36,533 nucleotides of DNA, taken from positions 1 through 36,533 of the forward strand of contig NBMH01000016.1 of the NCBI GenBank assembly GCA_002084875.1, written 5' to 3'. A program made the position numbers and the translations under genes. The notes beneath the pieces were generated by a model. It was not told the origin of the DNA and did no database searches. It worked only from the letters and a program-made list of their open reading frames with translations. Positions 16,564 to 24,324 of this stretch are shown one piece after another; position 1 is the stretch's first letter, and every line of letters starts with the position of its first letter. The stretch is from Anaerolineaceae bacterium 4572_78 (GTDB lineage Bacteria; Chloroflexota; Anaerolineae; 4572-78).

Positions 16564-17786
16564 TGTCATATCAAAATAACGAAACATACCCTGAATATAT
16601 TTATGGACTCACTACCACCGTTGCTAGTTTGAGGACAGATAACAGTGAAACATCCCCCATTATCGCCATGTTACCTGCTGAAGCAATCATTGATGTGTTT
16701 AGCAAACAGGGAAATTGGTTTTGTGTTAGGGGTGCAGGCTTAAAAGGATATCTCCCTCAAAATTATGTCAAACAAGACCATACGATGGTTGATACACACA
16801 CCACACCTCAACCTGTAGTAGAATTTGACTTTAACCCTGTTACCATGTATAGGCTAAATTTGCGTACAGGTTCGGGTAGCCAACATCAGGTCATCACAGT
16901 ATTACCACAAAATACACCCGTGCAGATTTTAACGAAACATGATAGTTGGTTAAAAGTCATAGCACAAGGTCGCGAGGGATTTGTTCATGGCGATTATGTT
17001 GAACTTGGCGTGGTTCGACCTTTGCTCAGATTTTTAGATAATCATCATCCCATTTCAGACGTGTTATCTCTCATGACAATTCCTCTTGAACCTAACCCAT
17101 CTCAAAAAATTCGGATTCCTTCTAATGCCAATCACAAACAAAGGAAAGTGGCAATTACATGGAATTACTTGGGAGGATTTCTTAGCACCTTAAGCGATAA
17201 ACTTCAAATTGATGCCGCCGTGGCATTGGCGACCCTACTGGCAGAATCAGTGGGGCATAGTTTTTCAGCAGATGGGCGAATGATTATCCGTTTTGAAAAT
17301 CATGTCTTTTTTGATTATTGGGGAAAATATCAACCAACTATGTTTCAGCGACGTTTCAAGCATAGTTCCGAAAAAAGATGGGAGCAACAACAATGGCGAC
17401 GATATGACCACGAAGCTTGGAAAAACTGTCATACTAGCCAACAACAGGAATGGGAAATATTTGAGTTTGCTTGTGCCTTTGACGATACTGCTGCTAAATT
17501 GTCAATCAGCATGGGAGCTCCCCAAATTATGGGCTTTAACTATGACATCATTGGCTACAGAACAGTGCATGACATGTTCGCCGCTTTTTCTAGCAGTGAG
17601 CGTGGTCAGATTGTCGGATTTTTTAGTCTTGTCAAGGGGAACGAATCAACATCTCCTATGTTACATGCCCTACAAAATCTTGATTTCGTATCATTTGCTA
17701 GGGGATACAATGGAGCAGGACAAGAGGAAACATACGCCAACATTATTCAATCTTATTATACAGCTTTTCATGAGCTTGTCGCTTGA
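16563..17786 (+). CDS. N-acetylmuramidase (DUF3380-type) with two SH3b domains
   Basis: Residues ~8-72 and ~88-150 are two bacterial SH3 domains (VASLRTDNSETSPIIAMLPA and YRLNLRTGSGSQHQVITVLP, each followed by GYLPQNYV / GFVHGDYV). Residues ~195-405 match the N-acetylmuramidase family: ATLLAESVGHSFSADGR with the probable catalytic Glu, RFENHVFFDYW, SISMGAPQIMGFNYDIIGY, and FARGYNGAGQE near the end. Such enzymes cut the glycan of peptidoglycan and are best known from phage and bacterial lysins. No signal peptide or holin is seen, so export or release is unexplained. The domain order, binding first and catalysis last, is common in phage endolysins in reverse. It overlaps the TPR gene by one base. 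Confidence 0.88.
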   Translation: MSYQNNETYPEYIYGLTTTVASLRTDNSETSPIIAMLPAEAIIDVFSKQGNWFCVRGAGLKGYLPQNYVKQDHTMVDTHTTPQPVVEFDFNPVTMYRLNLRTGSGSQHQVITVLPQNTPVQILTKHDSWLKVIAQGREGFVHGDYVELGVVRPLLRFLDNHHPISDVLSLMTIPLEPNPSQKIRIPSNANHKQRKVAITWNYLGGFLSTLSDKLQIDAAVALATLLAESVGHSFSADGRMIIRFENHVFFDYWGKYQPTMFQRRFKHSSEKRWEQQQWRRYDHEAWKNCHTSQQQEWEIFEFACAFDDTAAKLSISMGAPQIMGFNYDIIGYRTVHDMFAAFSSSERGQIVGFFSLVKGNESTSPMLHALQNLDFVSFARGYNGAGQEETYANIIQSYYTAFHELVA

Positions 17787-17816
17787 CGAATAAATATCTA
17801 AGCATGAGTTTTTGTA

Positions 17817-17863
17817 GAAGCGTCAAACCTTGGTTTGACAGTCAAGGCGAGCCTTGACCCTCC
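17817..17863. repeat. Palindromic repeat family B
   Basis: gcgtcaaaccttggtttgac is followed by agtcaaggcgagccttgacc, two adjacent dyads. The reverse complement of nearly the whole unit recurs at 19513-19560 inside the GT39 gene. The downstream edge (tggag) serves as ribosome-binding site for the next gene. Confidence 0.85.
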
Positions 17864-17878
17864 AGTGGAGTGTTAAAC

Positions 17879-18523
17879 ATGAACGTTGAAAAACAAGATG
17901 CTACCAAGAAGCTAGCTGATTTTTCTTATAGCCTATTTACATTGGAAGATGTTAAATATTACTTTCAAATCGTAATCGATACAAACACTACATTGTTCCC
18001 TAATATTGAATCAGTTTCTATTAGTGAACATCTAAAAATTTCATTGGACAAATTTGTGCCACTTGCTAAAGCCATTGACACCGAAAAGGCTCGTTCTGAA
18101 TGGATTGTTGCTCCTGTTTTATCAGAACTGTGGGATATTACCAAACACAGAATTAGCTTATTTTCGGGGATTGATTTTAATGTTGATGCCAAACATGGGT
18201 TGAAAGGCAGATGTGATTTTATTGTTAGTTTGTCTCTCGACCAACTTTTATTACAAACACCTGTCATTACCATTGTTGAGGCGAAAAAAGATAATATCAA
18301 AGGAGGCTATGGGCAATGTATATCTACCATGGTAGCTGCCCAAAGGTTTAACAACAAGGCAAGTTGCGACATTAAATCCATATACGGGATAGTAACAACA
18401 GGTACAAATTGGCAATTTCTCAAATTGGAAGGAAAATTAGCTTATATTGATACAGTTGAATATCATATTACTACCCCCGACAAAATCTTGGGTGTTTTGA
18501 GCCATGTAATCAAAGTCAAATAG
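17879..18523 (+). CDS. Putative PD-(D/E)XK nuclease-fold protein of unknown function
   Basis: The 214-residue protein is not a named family to me. It has GRCDFIVSLS (Asp113) followed ~20 residues later by TIVEAKKDNIKGGYGQCIST (Glu134, Lys136, Gln146), which is the D...ExK...Q pattern of the PD-(D/E)XK superfamily. An upstream Glu in ARSEWIVAPVLSELW (Glu74) fits helix 1. Such single-domain proteins occur near repeats and mobile DNA, yet many have unknown roles; it might be a restriction-like nuclease or a relic. ATG 17879 is chosen over GTG 17870 because GGAG (17867-17870) lies 8 nt before it. That ribosome-binding site is at the edge of a family B repeat. Confidence 0.65.
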   Translation: MNVEKQDATKKLADFSYSLFTLEDVKYYFQIVIDTNTTLFPNIESVSISEHLKISLDKFVPLAKAIDTEKARSEWIVAPVLSELWDITKHRISLFSGIDFNVDAKHGLKGRCDFIVSLSLDQLLLQTPVITIVEAKKDNIKGGYGQCISTMVAAQRFNNKASCDIKSIYGIVTTGTNWQFLKLEGKLAYIDTVEYHITTPDKILGVLSHVIKVK

Positions 18524-18530
18524 CTGGAGG

Positions 18531-18566
18531 GCAAAGTCGCCCCCACCTCTCTCTGGGAGTGGGCAT
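18531..18566. repeat. Family D repeat
   Basis: gcaaagtcgcccccacctct then ctctgggagtgggcatgact, a decayed family D element just after the PD-(D/E)XK-like gene. It may act as its terminator. The following stretch to 18640 shows nothing else. Confidence 0.6.
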
Positions 18567-18706
18567 GACTTTTTGCTTTATCATCATGTATTTACCTAAC
18601 ATTATTCAGATAAAAAAATTTCCAATTCTAACTACCCTAATCATTTTCTAATGTCATACCTGGACAAGGACTTGAATGCACGCTCCGCACCGGACATCCT
18701 GGGGTC

Positions 18707-21469
18707 GTGACTTTGTGGACAGGAACATTAGGTATTTCGATACAGTGGTTAATGAGTGACACTCCAACCTTATATGAATTTGTCAAAAATTTCCCCTTTG
18801 ACCCAGTTGACAAAAAATCGATTATCTTTTTACGTTTGCCTTCAGTAATTATCAATTCAATTTTTGTGGCAGCCGTTTACCTACTATTACGAAAAATTTT
18901 TCAAGCAGAAATTGCATTTATAGCGGGGCTACTAATTGCCCTCAATCCATTTCATATCGCCCTTTCACGTGTCCTACACCATGATGCCCTTTCGACAACA
19001 TTTATTATCACATCTGCCCTAAGCATGATTATTTATTTTGGCATCGAGCGTCAGCGAAAATGGATAATGTTAGCAGGTGTACTAACGGGTATTGCCATGC
19101 TAAGCAAAACGACGGGTTGGTTTTTAGTTCCGTATATGGGATTATTAAGTTTGTGGCAGTGGCTAGACCTGAAAGGTTCTGAAAACCTGTCAGGTCTTCT
19201 AAAACGAACAATATTAGATGGTATATTATGGGCAACCATAGCTATCACCACATTTATTTTATTTTGGCCTGCAATGTGGGTTATCCCGATGAAAGTTTTA
19301 AATGTTATTTTTGCCATCAGTGGTAAATATGCCAAAGAAGGACATTCCAAAGGGGTATTATTGTTCGGCGATGTCTCACCTGACCCAGGAATATTTTTTT
19401 ACGGAGTGACCTGGCTTCTTCGGACTAACATATGGGTCATGCTTGGCTTGATTGTTTTATTATTTGGAGTGATAAAGCTAGCTTTATATACCAAATCTAG
19501 GTTTGATGTTCCAGGAGAGTCAAGGCAAGCCTTGACTGTCAGACCTTGGTTTGACGCTCCTTTATTATGGATTGTCTTATTTGTCTTCTTTTTTCTCATT
19601 GTGATAACCTTTTTTATAGCAAAAAAACAAGACCGTTATGCCTTGCCAATTTATCCCATGCTTGATATTTTAGCGGGAGTTGGATTGTATCATTTGGTAA
19701 TCTGGAGCGTCAAAACATGGAGCGTCAAACCTTGGTTTGACAAACAAAGCGAGCTTTATACCTCCATGTTGTTTTACATACTGATAGGATTAATTTTCAT
19801 CACCAACTTAGCTATTATCTTACCAACTTATCCCTACTATTTCACATACTACAATCCCATCGTCGGTGGCATTAACACAGCAACCAACATAACTACAATC
19901 GGTTGGGGGGAGGGATTAAACGAAGCGGCTGAATATCTCAACCAAAAACCAAACGCAGAAAATCTCACAGTGGCTTCATGGTATGGCTCGACAATTGCCC
20001 CCTTTTTCAGAGGAAAAACACTCCGATATTCACATCAAAAAGGTACTGCTTTAGGGGGAGATTATGTAGTATTTTATATTAACCAATTGCAACGCACCTA
20101 TCCCGATGAAGAACTGTGGCGATATTTATCACGGAATTACCGTTTAGAAAAAATCATCACTTTAAATGGTGTGGATTATGCTTGGATTTTTACGGGATAT
20201 GGATTAACAAATCATGTTGAAAACCAACGTTACAAAAAAATTGCAGGATTGCTCGGTTGGGAATGGCATGGAGAAATGACACCCAATAATGGAGCGGTCA
20301 TGGCGGGACATGATTTACCTTTTTCGCTATTTTGGGAGCACTTGGGGAAAGTACCTGAAGAGCAATTTTTTGTACGGCTTATCGGAGCAGATGGAAATAT
20401 TTGGGCTGAGGCAGTTACCAAGCCGACATCTGAATTTAGTGCTGTGATGGATGTCTGGCGATATGGACAAATCATCGAAGAAACGGGCATGCTGACCATT
20501 CCATCCGACATGCCTCCCGCAGATTATAATTTGCAAATTGGTTTTTATACTCAAGCACCCGCAATTTTGAACGGCGAACTTACCTTTCCCACACCAAACA
20601 AACCCCTTGACCATCCATTGCAAATCATCCAAATTAAACATGACCTAACTCATTCTATCAACGAAAATGTCATGTCTCTAGCCGAACTTAAGTTACACAA
20701 TTCCACAACTCCCAAACTTATCAACTCATCAACTCCCCAACTCAATCTTAATCTCACATGGTCAATACCACACACAACTAACCACATCTACCATGCAGGA
20801 TTTGTTCTTTTGGATGACACAGGCAAAGCACAATGGACATGGTCTCATCGTTCATTGATTGAATTTCTACCGACCACCGCTTGGCTACCAAACATCCCTT
20901 TGCGAAGCCAGTGGCATTTACCCATCGAAAACCGCACGCCAGGCGGAGATTACCAATTACAACTTCAACTTTTTGACGAAACAGGGCAAATAGCAGAAAC
21001 AGTTTTACAACATGTGCGGATACCAGGCAGAGAACGAAATTTCAGCTATCCTGAAAACATCGAACCAATTAAGGCAAATTTTGAAAACAAGATTCACTTA
21101 CTCGGAACAAATGTCATAGACTCGCACATTAAATCGGGGGACATGGAGGTAACGCTATATTGGCAGGCAATTAATCCAATGGAGGCAGATTACACCATTT
21201 TTGTCCAATTGCTTGATGCCGATGGAAAAGTGCATGCTCAACACGACTCCCAACCGTTGGCTGGAAATGCTCCCACATCCACATGGACTCCCAACGAAAT
21301 AATTCACGATAAACATGTCCTAAATATACCAAACGATTTACCTGCGGGTAAATACCAATTGATTGTTGGTCTTTATTTTCTCGAAACGGGTGAAAGATTG
21401 AGCATTGATGGCGGGGAAGATTTTATCATGATTACCGTTTTAAATCTTACTACTTCGTCCTCACCTTGA
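18707..21469 (+). CDS. GT39 (PMT/ArnT-like) glycosyltransferase, 5' end missing, with in-frame repeat insertions
   Basis: A polytopic membrane half (about residues 1-400: FLRLPSVIINSIFVAAVYLL, LSKTTGWFLVPYM and further helices) is followed by a soluble part with two to three beta-sandwich modules. The last module resembles the tail of the DUF2079 protein. Family members use lipid-linked sugars. GTG 18707 is only the first possible start: the frame is open from 18641 and encodes LRTGHPGVVTLWTGTLG, a conserved family segment. The first helix and the catalytic Asp/Glu motif, some 75 residues, are absent upstream, where a stop lies at 18638. Three palindromic repeats are translated within it: 19165-19197 (about residues 153-164), 19513-19560 and 19709-19755. 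It is followed by GT4 4 bp later. Probably inactive. Confidence 0.8.
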   Translation: MTLWTGTLGISIQWLMSDTPTLYEFVKNFPFDPVDKKSIIFLRLPSVIINSIFVAAVYLLLRKIFQAEIAFIAGLLIALNPFHIALSRVLHHDALSTTFIITSALSMIIYFGIERQRKWIMLAGVLTGIAMLSKTTGWFLVPYMGLLSLWQWLDLKGSENLSGLLKRTILDGILWATIAITTFILFWPAMWVIPMKVLNVIFAISGKYAKEGHSKGVLLFGDVSPDPGIFFYGVTWLLRTNIWVMLGLIVLLFGVIKLALYTKSRFDVPGESRQALTVRPWFDAPLLWIVLFVFFFLIVITFFIAKKQDRYALPIYPMLDILAGVGLYHLVIWSVKTWSVKPWFDKQSELYTSMLFYILIGLIFITNLAIILPTYPYYFTYYNPIVGGINTATNITTIGWGEGLNEAAEYLNQKPNAENLTVASWYGSTIAPFFRGKTLRYSHQKGTALGGDYVVFYINQLQRTYPDEELWRYLSRNYRLEKIITLNGVDYAWIFTGYGLTNHVENQRYKKIAGLLGWEWHGEMTPNNGAVMAGHDLPFSLFWEHLGKVPEEQFFVRLIGADGNIWAEAVTKPTSEFSAVMDVWRYGQIIEETGMLTIPSDMPPADYNLQIGFYTQAPAILNGELTFPTPNKPLDHPLQIIQIKHDLTHSINENVMSLAELKLHNSTTPKLINSSTPQLNLNLTWSIPHTTNHIYHAGFVLLDDTGKAQWTWSHRSLIEFLPTTAWLPNIPLRSQWHLPIENRTPGGDYQLQLQLFDETGQIAETVLQHVRIPGRERNFSYPENIEPIKANFENKIHLLGTNVIDSHIKSGDMEVTLYWQAINPMEADYTIFVQLLDADGKVHAQHDSQPLAGNAPTSTWTPNEIIHDKHVLNIPNDLPAGKYQLIVGLYFLETGERLSIDGGEDFIMITVLNLTTSSSP
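19165..19197. repeat. Palindromic repeat family A inside the GT39 CDS
   Basis: agacctgaaaggttctgaaa / acctgtcaggtct, a 33-bp family A copy with two arm mismatches, read in frame as DLKGSENLSGL. Confidence 0.9.
19513..19560. repeat. Palindromic repeat family B, inverted copy inside the GT39 CDS
   Basis: ggagagtcaaggcaagcctt then gactgtcagaccttggtttg, ending acgctcc. It is the reverse complement of the 17817-17863 element with few differences. It is read in frame as GESRQALTVRPWFDAP. Confidence 0.88.
19709..19755. repeat. Palindromic repeat family B, rearranged copy inside the GT39 CDS
   Basis: gagcgtcaaaacatg is directly followed by gagcgtcaaaccttggtttg and acaaacaaagcgagc. The partly duplicated left arm gives the peptide repeat WSVKTWSVKPWFD. 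Confidence 0.8.
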
Positions 21470-21473
21470 CACC

Positions 21474-22697
21474 ATGAAAATCTTACACATCGTTCATGGA
21501 TATTATCCGTCCATTGGCGGCTCGCAATGGATGACGAAAAATATTTCCGAATTGCTCGTTTCCAATTATGGCGATGACGTGACCGTATTTACCACCGTCG
21601 CCCATGATGTTGCATATTTTTGGGGAGCGAGTCAGACATGTTTACCAGCAGGCATGACCATCATAAATGAGGTGAAAATTCGACGATTCCCCGTTTTCAA
21701 TCGGGTGGGCAAAATACGGATGTTACTTGCCCATACTGCTCATCGTTTGAATTTGCCGTATAACGATTGGCTACGAACTATTTATAATGGTCCCCTCATT
21801 TTTGGCATGACAAAGGCAATAGCAAACAGCCAAGCAGATGTGATTTTTGCTACGGCATTTCCCTTGATGCACATGTATTATGCTATGGCAGGAGCAAAGC
21901 AAGGCAACATTCCCATTATTCTTGCGGGTGCAATCCATACCGCCGACAAATTGGGATATGAACGAAAGATGATGTACCATGCCATCCATGAAGCAAATGC
22001 TTATATTGCCCTGACTCGATTTGAACGGGAACATCTTATCAAGCGGGGCATTCCAGGCGATAAAATTTCAGTCGTGGGAGCAGGAGTCTACTTGGAAAAA
22101 TTCAAGCAAGCTCATGGCGATATTATTCGACAAAAATATGGTTGGGATGATAAACCTGTAGTAGCTATCATCGGCAAACAAGGTCGGCGAAAACGATTCG
22201 ACATCTTACTCGAAGCCATGCCGCATGTATGGCGAGTTCATCCGCATGTACAATTTCTGATTGCAGGTGGGCATGGTGGGTACTCTGCTGAAATTGAGCG
22301 TCAAATCGCCAATTTTTCAGCGACCCAGCAGGAGCATGTTACGGTTGTGTATGATTTTGTCGAAGATGAAAAACCAAACATATTAGAGGCATGTGACATA
22401 CTAGTTTTGCCTTCAAGCTATGAGTCATTTGGTATCGTTTTTGTAGAAGCATGGTCATGTAAAAAGCCTGTGGTTGGAGCAAATATGGGAGCGGTAGCAA
22501 CAGTTATTGATGATGGAGTTGATGGGTTACTTTTTGAATACGAAAATTCACGCAGTTTAGCACAAGCAATTTTAACTTTGTTGGCTGATAAGATTAAAAG
22601 GCATGCAATGGGCATAGCGGGTTATCAAAAAGTAAAAGAACGATATACATGGCAGATTGTTACCGAGAAAATTAGAAAGGTATATCTACAAACGTAA
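21474..22697 (+). CDS. GT4-family glycosyltransferase
   Basis: MKILHIVHGYYPSIGGSQWM is the typical start of GT-B, family 4 enzymes with the glycine-rich acceptor loop. VVAIIGKQGRRKRFDILLEA marks the start of the C-terminal domain, and the donor-binding EX7E motif is ESFGIVFVE, close to SCKKPVVGANMGAVATVI. It is a retaining transferase that uses nucleotide sugars, likely in polysaccharide or glycolipid building. At 407 residues it is of normal length and looks intact. The ATG lies 4 nt after the stop of the GT39 gene, with no clear ribosome-binding site, so translation may be coupled. The GT39-GT4 pairing suggests a shared envelope glycan pathway. Confidence 0.92.
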   Translation: MKILHIVHGYYPSIGGSQWMTKNISELLVSNYGDDVTVFTTVAHDVAYFWGASQTCLPAGMTIINEVKIRRFPVFNRVGKIRMLLAHTAHRLNLPYNDWLRTIYNGPLIFGMTKAIANSQADVIFATAFPLMHMYYAMAGAKQGNIPIILAGAIHTADKLGYERKMMYHAIHEANAYIALTRFEREHLIKRGIPGDKISVVGAGVYLEKFKQAHGDIIRQKYGWDDKPVVAIIGKQGRRKRFDILLEAMPHVWRVHPHVQFLIAGGHGGYSAEIERQIANFSATQQEHVTVVYDFVEDEKPNILEACDILVLPSSYESFGIVFVEAWSCKKPVVGANMGAVATVIDDGVDGLLFEYENSRSLAQAILTLLADKIKRHAMGIAGYQKVKERYTWQIVTEKIRKVYLQT

Positions 22698-22813
22698 CAT
22701 CATCTATGAAAAAAGGGTAGTCCTGCATAGAGAATGATTTAGGTGGCTAAAGAAGCATTGTAATGATAAATCTTGCCTTTAGCAAGTATAATTGATAAGT
22801 TCACCGTCTGTTT

Positions 22814-22842
22814 TTGTCCTTAGTTCATTTTTCTGGTATAAT
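22814..22842 (+). promoter_or_regulatory. Predicted extended -10 promoter
   Basis: TTGTCC, 17-bp spacer, and TATAAT preceded by TGG. It faces the 23139 gene and ccmE. The long leader leaves room for regulation. Confidence 0.55.
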
Positions 22843-23051
22843 AGATAAAGTAACATTTTGGACCAGACCTGACAAAAGAGGGAGTGAATAAATACACCAT
22901 GACTGTGTTTGCATTAAATCAATTTTACTAAACAAAAAACCAAATTTGCCATAAATACCATTTCCTGCTAAACTACAGTTAGATAACTGAATATAGGTGG
23001 TTCATATCAGTAACCGTTGATTAGGTAAAATATTCAACATACCTTGAGACA

Positions 23052-23095
23052 AAAACCAAGTTTCACTAGGCAAACGAAAACCAAGTTTCGTTAGG
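23052..23095. repeat. 25-bp period direct repeat
   Basis: Two copies of aaaaccaagtttcNNtagg, differing at two bases. They may be fragments of another dispersed repeat that also carries ggtacgccctac. Confidence 0.65.
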
Positions 23096-23138
23096 GTACG
23101 CCCTACAAATTTACTAAAATATTTTTAATTATAATCAC

Positions 23139-23567
23139 ATGCAACAAAAAAATCATCTTTATCAATCCATCCAAAATACGAGTCCCAACTTCAGTGGGAA
23201 ATTGATGTTTGTTCAATATTTTTTCATGGTAATTTTTGTTAGCTTTATTTTTTTCAATGCCAGTTTACAATCTGTGTTTGCCATGTGCGAAAAAGATTTC
23301 GCACCCCAAAAAAAATTCGCATTCCCAAAACAAGAGAATCCACCTGATGATGATTCAGATGTGGTGGTTAATCAAGTAAAATTGATTGATACTTTTTTCA
23401 AAGGGTTTTTAATGCTGTGGATGTGTTTTGGGGTCATGGCTATGTTAGCTATATTGGTTGTTTTTCCATTATTGCAGTTTCGAGGCTCGCAATTACGTAA
23501 GAAAGAACGAAAAAAACAGTCTAAACCATCGCTACCATATCAAGATGAGGAATTTTTTGAGTCTTAG
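23139..23567 (+). CDS. Small two-helix membrane protein of unknown function
   Basis: The 142-residue protein has a first hydrophobic segment at about 23-48 (MFVQYFFMVIFVSFIFFN), which may be a signal peptide or an anchor followed by FAMCEKDF. A short Pro/Asp-rich loop comes next (ENPPDDDSDVVV), then a second helix at about 87-112 (KGFLMLWMCFGVMAMLAILV) and a basic, charged C-terminal tail. No family is recognised. It precedes ccmE by 57 bp in the same direction and may be co-transcribed, so a role in cytochrome or envelope assembly is possible but not shown. There is no good Shine-Dalgarno before the ATG; another start further in cannot be excluded. Confidence 0.6.
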   Translation: MQQKNHLYQSIQNTSPNFSGKLMFVQYFFMVIFVSFIFFNASLQSVFAMCEKDFAPQKKFAFPKQENPPDDDSDVVVNQVKLIDTFFKGFLMLWMCFGVMAMLAILVVFPLLQFRGSQLRKKERKKQSKPSLPYQDEEFFES

Positions 23568-23624
23568 TCAACTAATTAACGGCAAATATTGCCTGCTATC
23601 CGTTGAATACAAAGGAGATATTTT

Positions 23625-24101
23625 ATGCAAGGACAAAATATTTTAGATATACCGATTGTTGATTCAAAAACAGGAAATAACAAACAAATTAAATTTATCG
23701 TCGGCGGAGTGCTGATTATTGTGGCAATTGCCTATTTAATCTTTGCTTCCATTCAAAGTACATCTACCTTTTTCTTTACAGTTGATGAGTTTTTTGAACA
23801 TCAAACAGAAGTTATCGGTCAGCCTGTGCGTGTTTCTGGACCTGTGGACATAGCAAGCGTTGACTACAATAGCAAAGACCTGATTTTAAAGTTTGATATT
23901 GTAGGTGAATCGCAAGAACGATTGCCTGTTATTTTTAATGGACCCAAGCCCGACCAAATGAGCGAGGGTGCTCTTGCAATCATAGAAGGTACATTTGATG
24001 GCAACATCCTTAATGCCCATAAGCTGATGTTACAATGCCCAAGTAAGTATGAAGGTGAAGATGCAGAGAAGAATACTATTGAAATAGAAGCTGTACCATA
24101 A
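23625..24101 (+). CDS. ccmE: Cytochrome c maturation heme chaperone CcmE, CxxxY type
   Basis: A membrane anchor (about 24-42, IVGGVLIIVAIAYLIFA) is followed by an OB-fold domain: FFTVDEFFEH, the diagnostic GQPVRVSGPV, and PVIFNGPKPDQMSEGALAII. CcmE carries heme covalently from the CcmABCD complex to the CcmF ligase, outside the membrane. The classical heme-binding HxxxY is here Cys138-Pro-Ser-Lys-Tyr142, the CxxxY variant known from archaea and some bacteria such as Desulfovibrio. A strong AAGGAG stands before the ATG. No other ccm gene is in the window, so the chaperone is orphan here. The 158-residue length is normal. The acidic tail after Tyr142 is short. Confidence 0.88.
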   Translation: MQGQNILDIPIVDSKTGNNKQIKFIVGGVLIIVAIAYLIFASIQSTSTFFFTVDEFFEHQTEVIGQPVRVSGPVDIASVDYNSKDLILKFDIVGESQERLPVIFNGPKPDQMSEGALAIIEGTFDGNILNAHKLMLQCPSKYEGEDAEKNTIEIEAVP

Positions 24102-24197
24102 TTTTATAACGCATATTTGCCCAAATAGTAAATCTGTGTTATTGTGGTCAACCATGTAAAATAGGATTCTAGCCTGTTTACAACAGTTTTGGTTTTT

Positions 24198-24251
24198 GTA
24201 GCCGCAATTTCTAATTGCGAGAGCTACAGGCATTCTGCCTGTGGCGCATGC
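24198..24251. repeat. Palindromic repeats between ccmE and rpsF
   Basis: gccgcaatttctaattgcga is a dyad, followed by ctacaggcattctgcctgtg and gcgcatgc. The acaggc...gcctgt part matches the element at about 13128-13144. They might form the terminator of ccmE; there is no T-run. The rest of the 223-bp gap shows nothing but the rpsF ribosome-binding site. Confidence 0.7.
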
Positions 24252-24324
24252 AAAATAATTATGCCTTTTCTACTTTTATTGAATATGATAAGAGTCTAAT
24301 GGCCAAAGAAAGGAAGTCAAAATA

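Larger units (their letters stand above)
22698..23138 (+). other. 441-bp intergenic region with a strong promoter and repeats
   Basis: No long gene is seen. TTGTCC (22814-22819), 17 bp, then TGG-TATAAT (22837-22842) forms a good extended -10 promoter whose leader would be about 290 nt. A family A half-site (agacctgacaaaag) lies at 22864. A tiny reading frame, ATG 22899 to TAA 22931, encodes MTVFALNQFY behind GGGAGTG. Two direct copies, aaaaccaagtttcactagg (23052-23070) and aaaaccaagtttcgttagg (23077-23095), have a 25-bp period. Confidence 0.55.

Noticed and set aside
17293-17793. A 166-codon gene in another frame of the muramidase
   Set aside because: It overlaps fully with the conserved muramidase domain and shows no recognisable domain.
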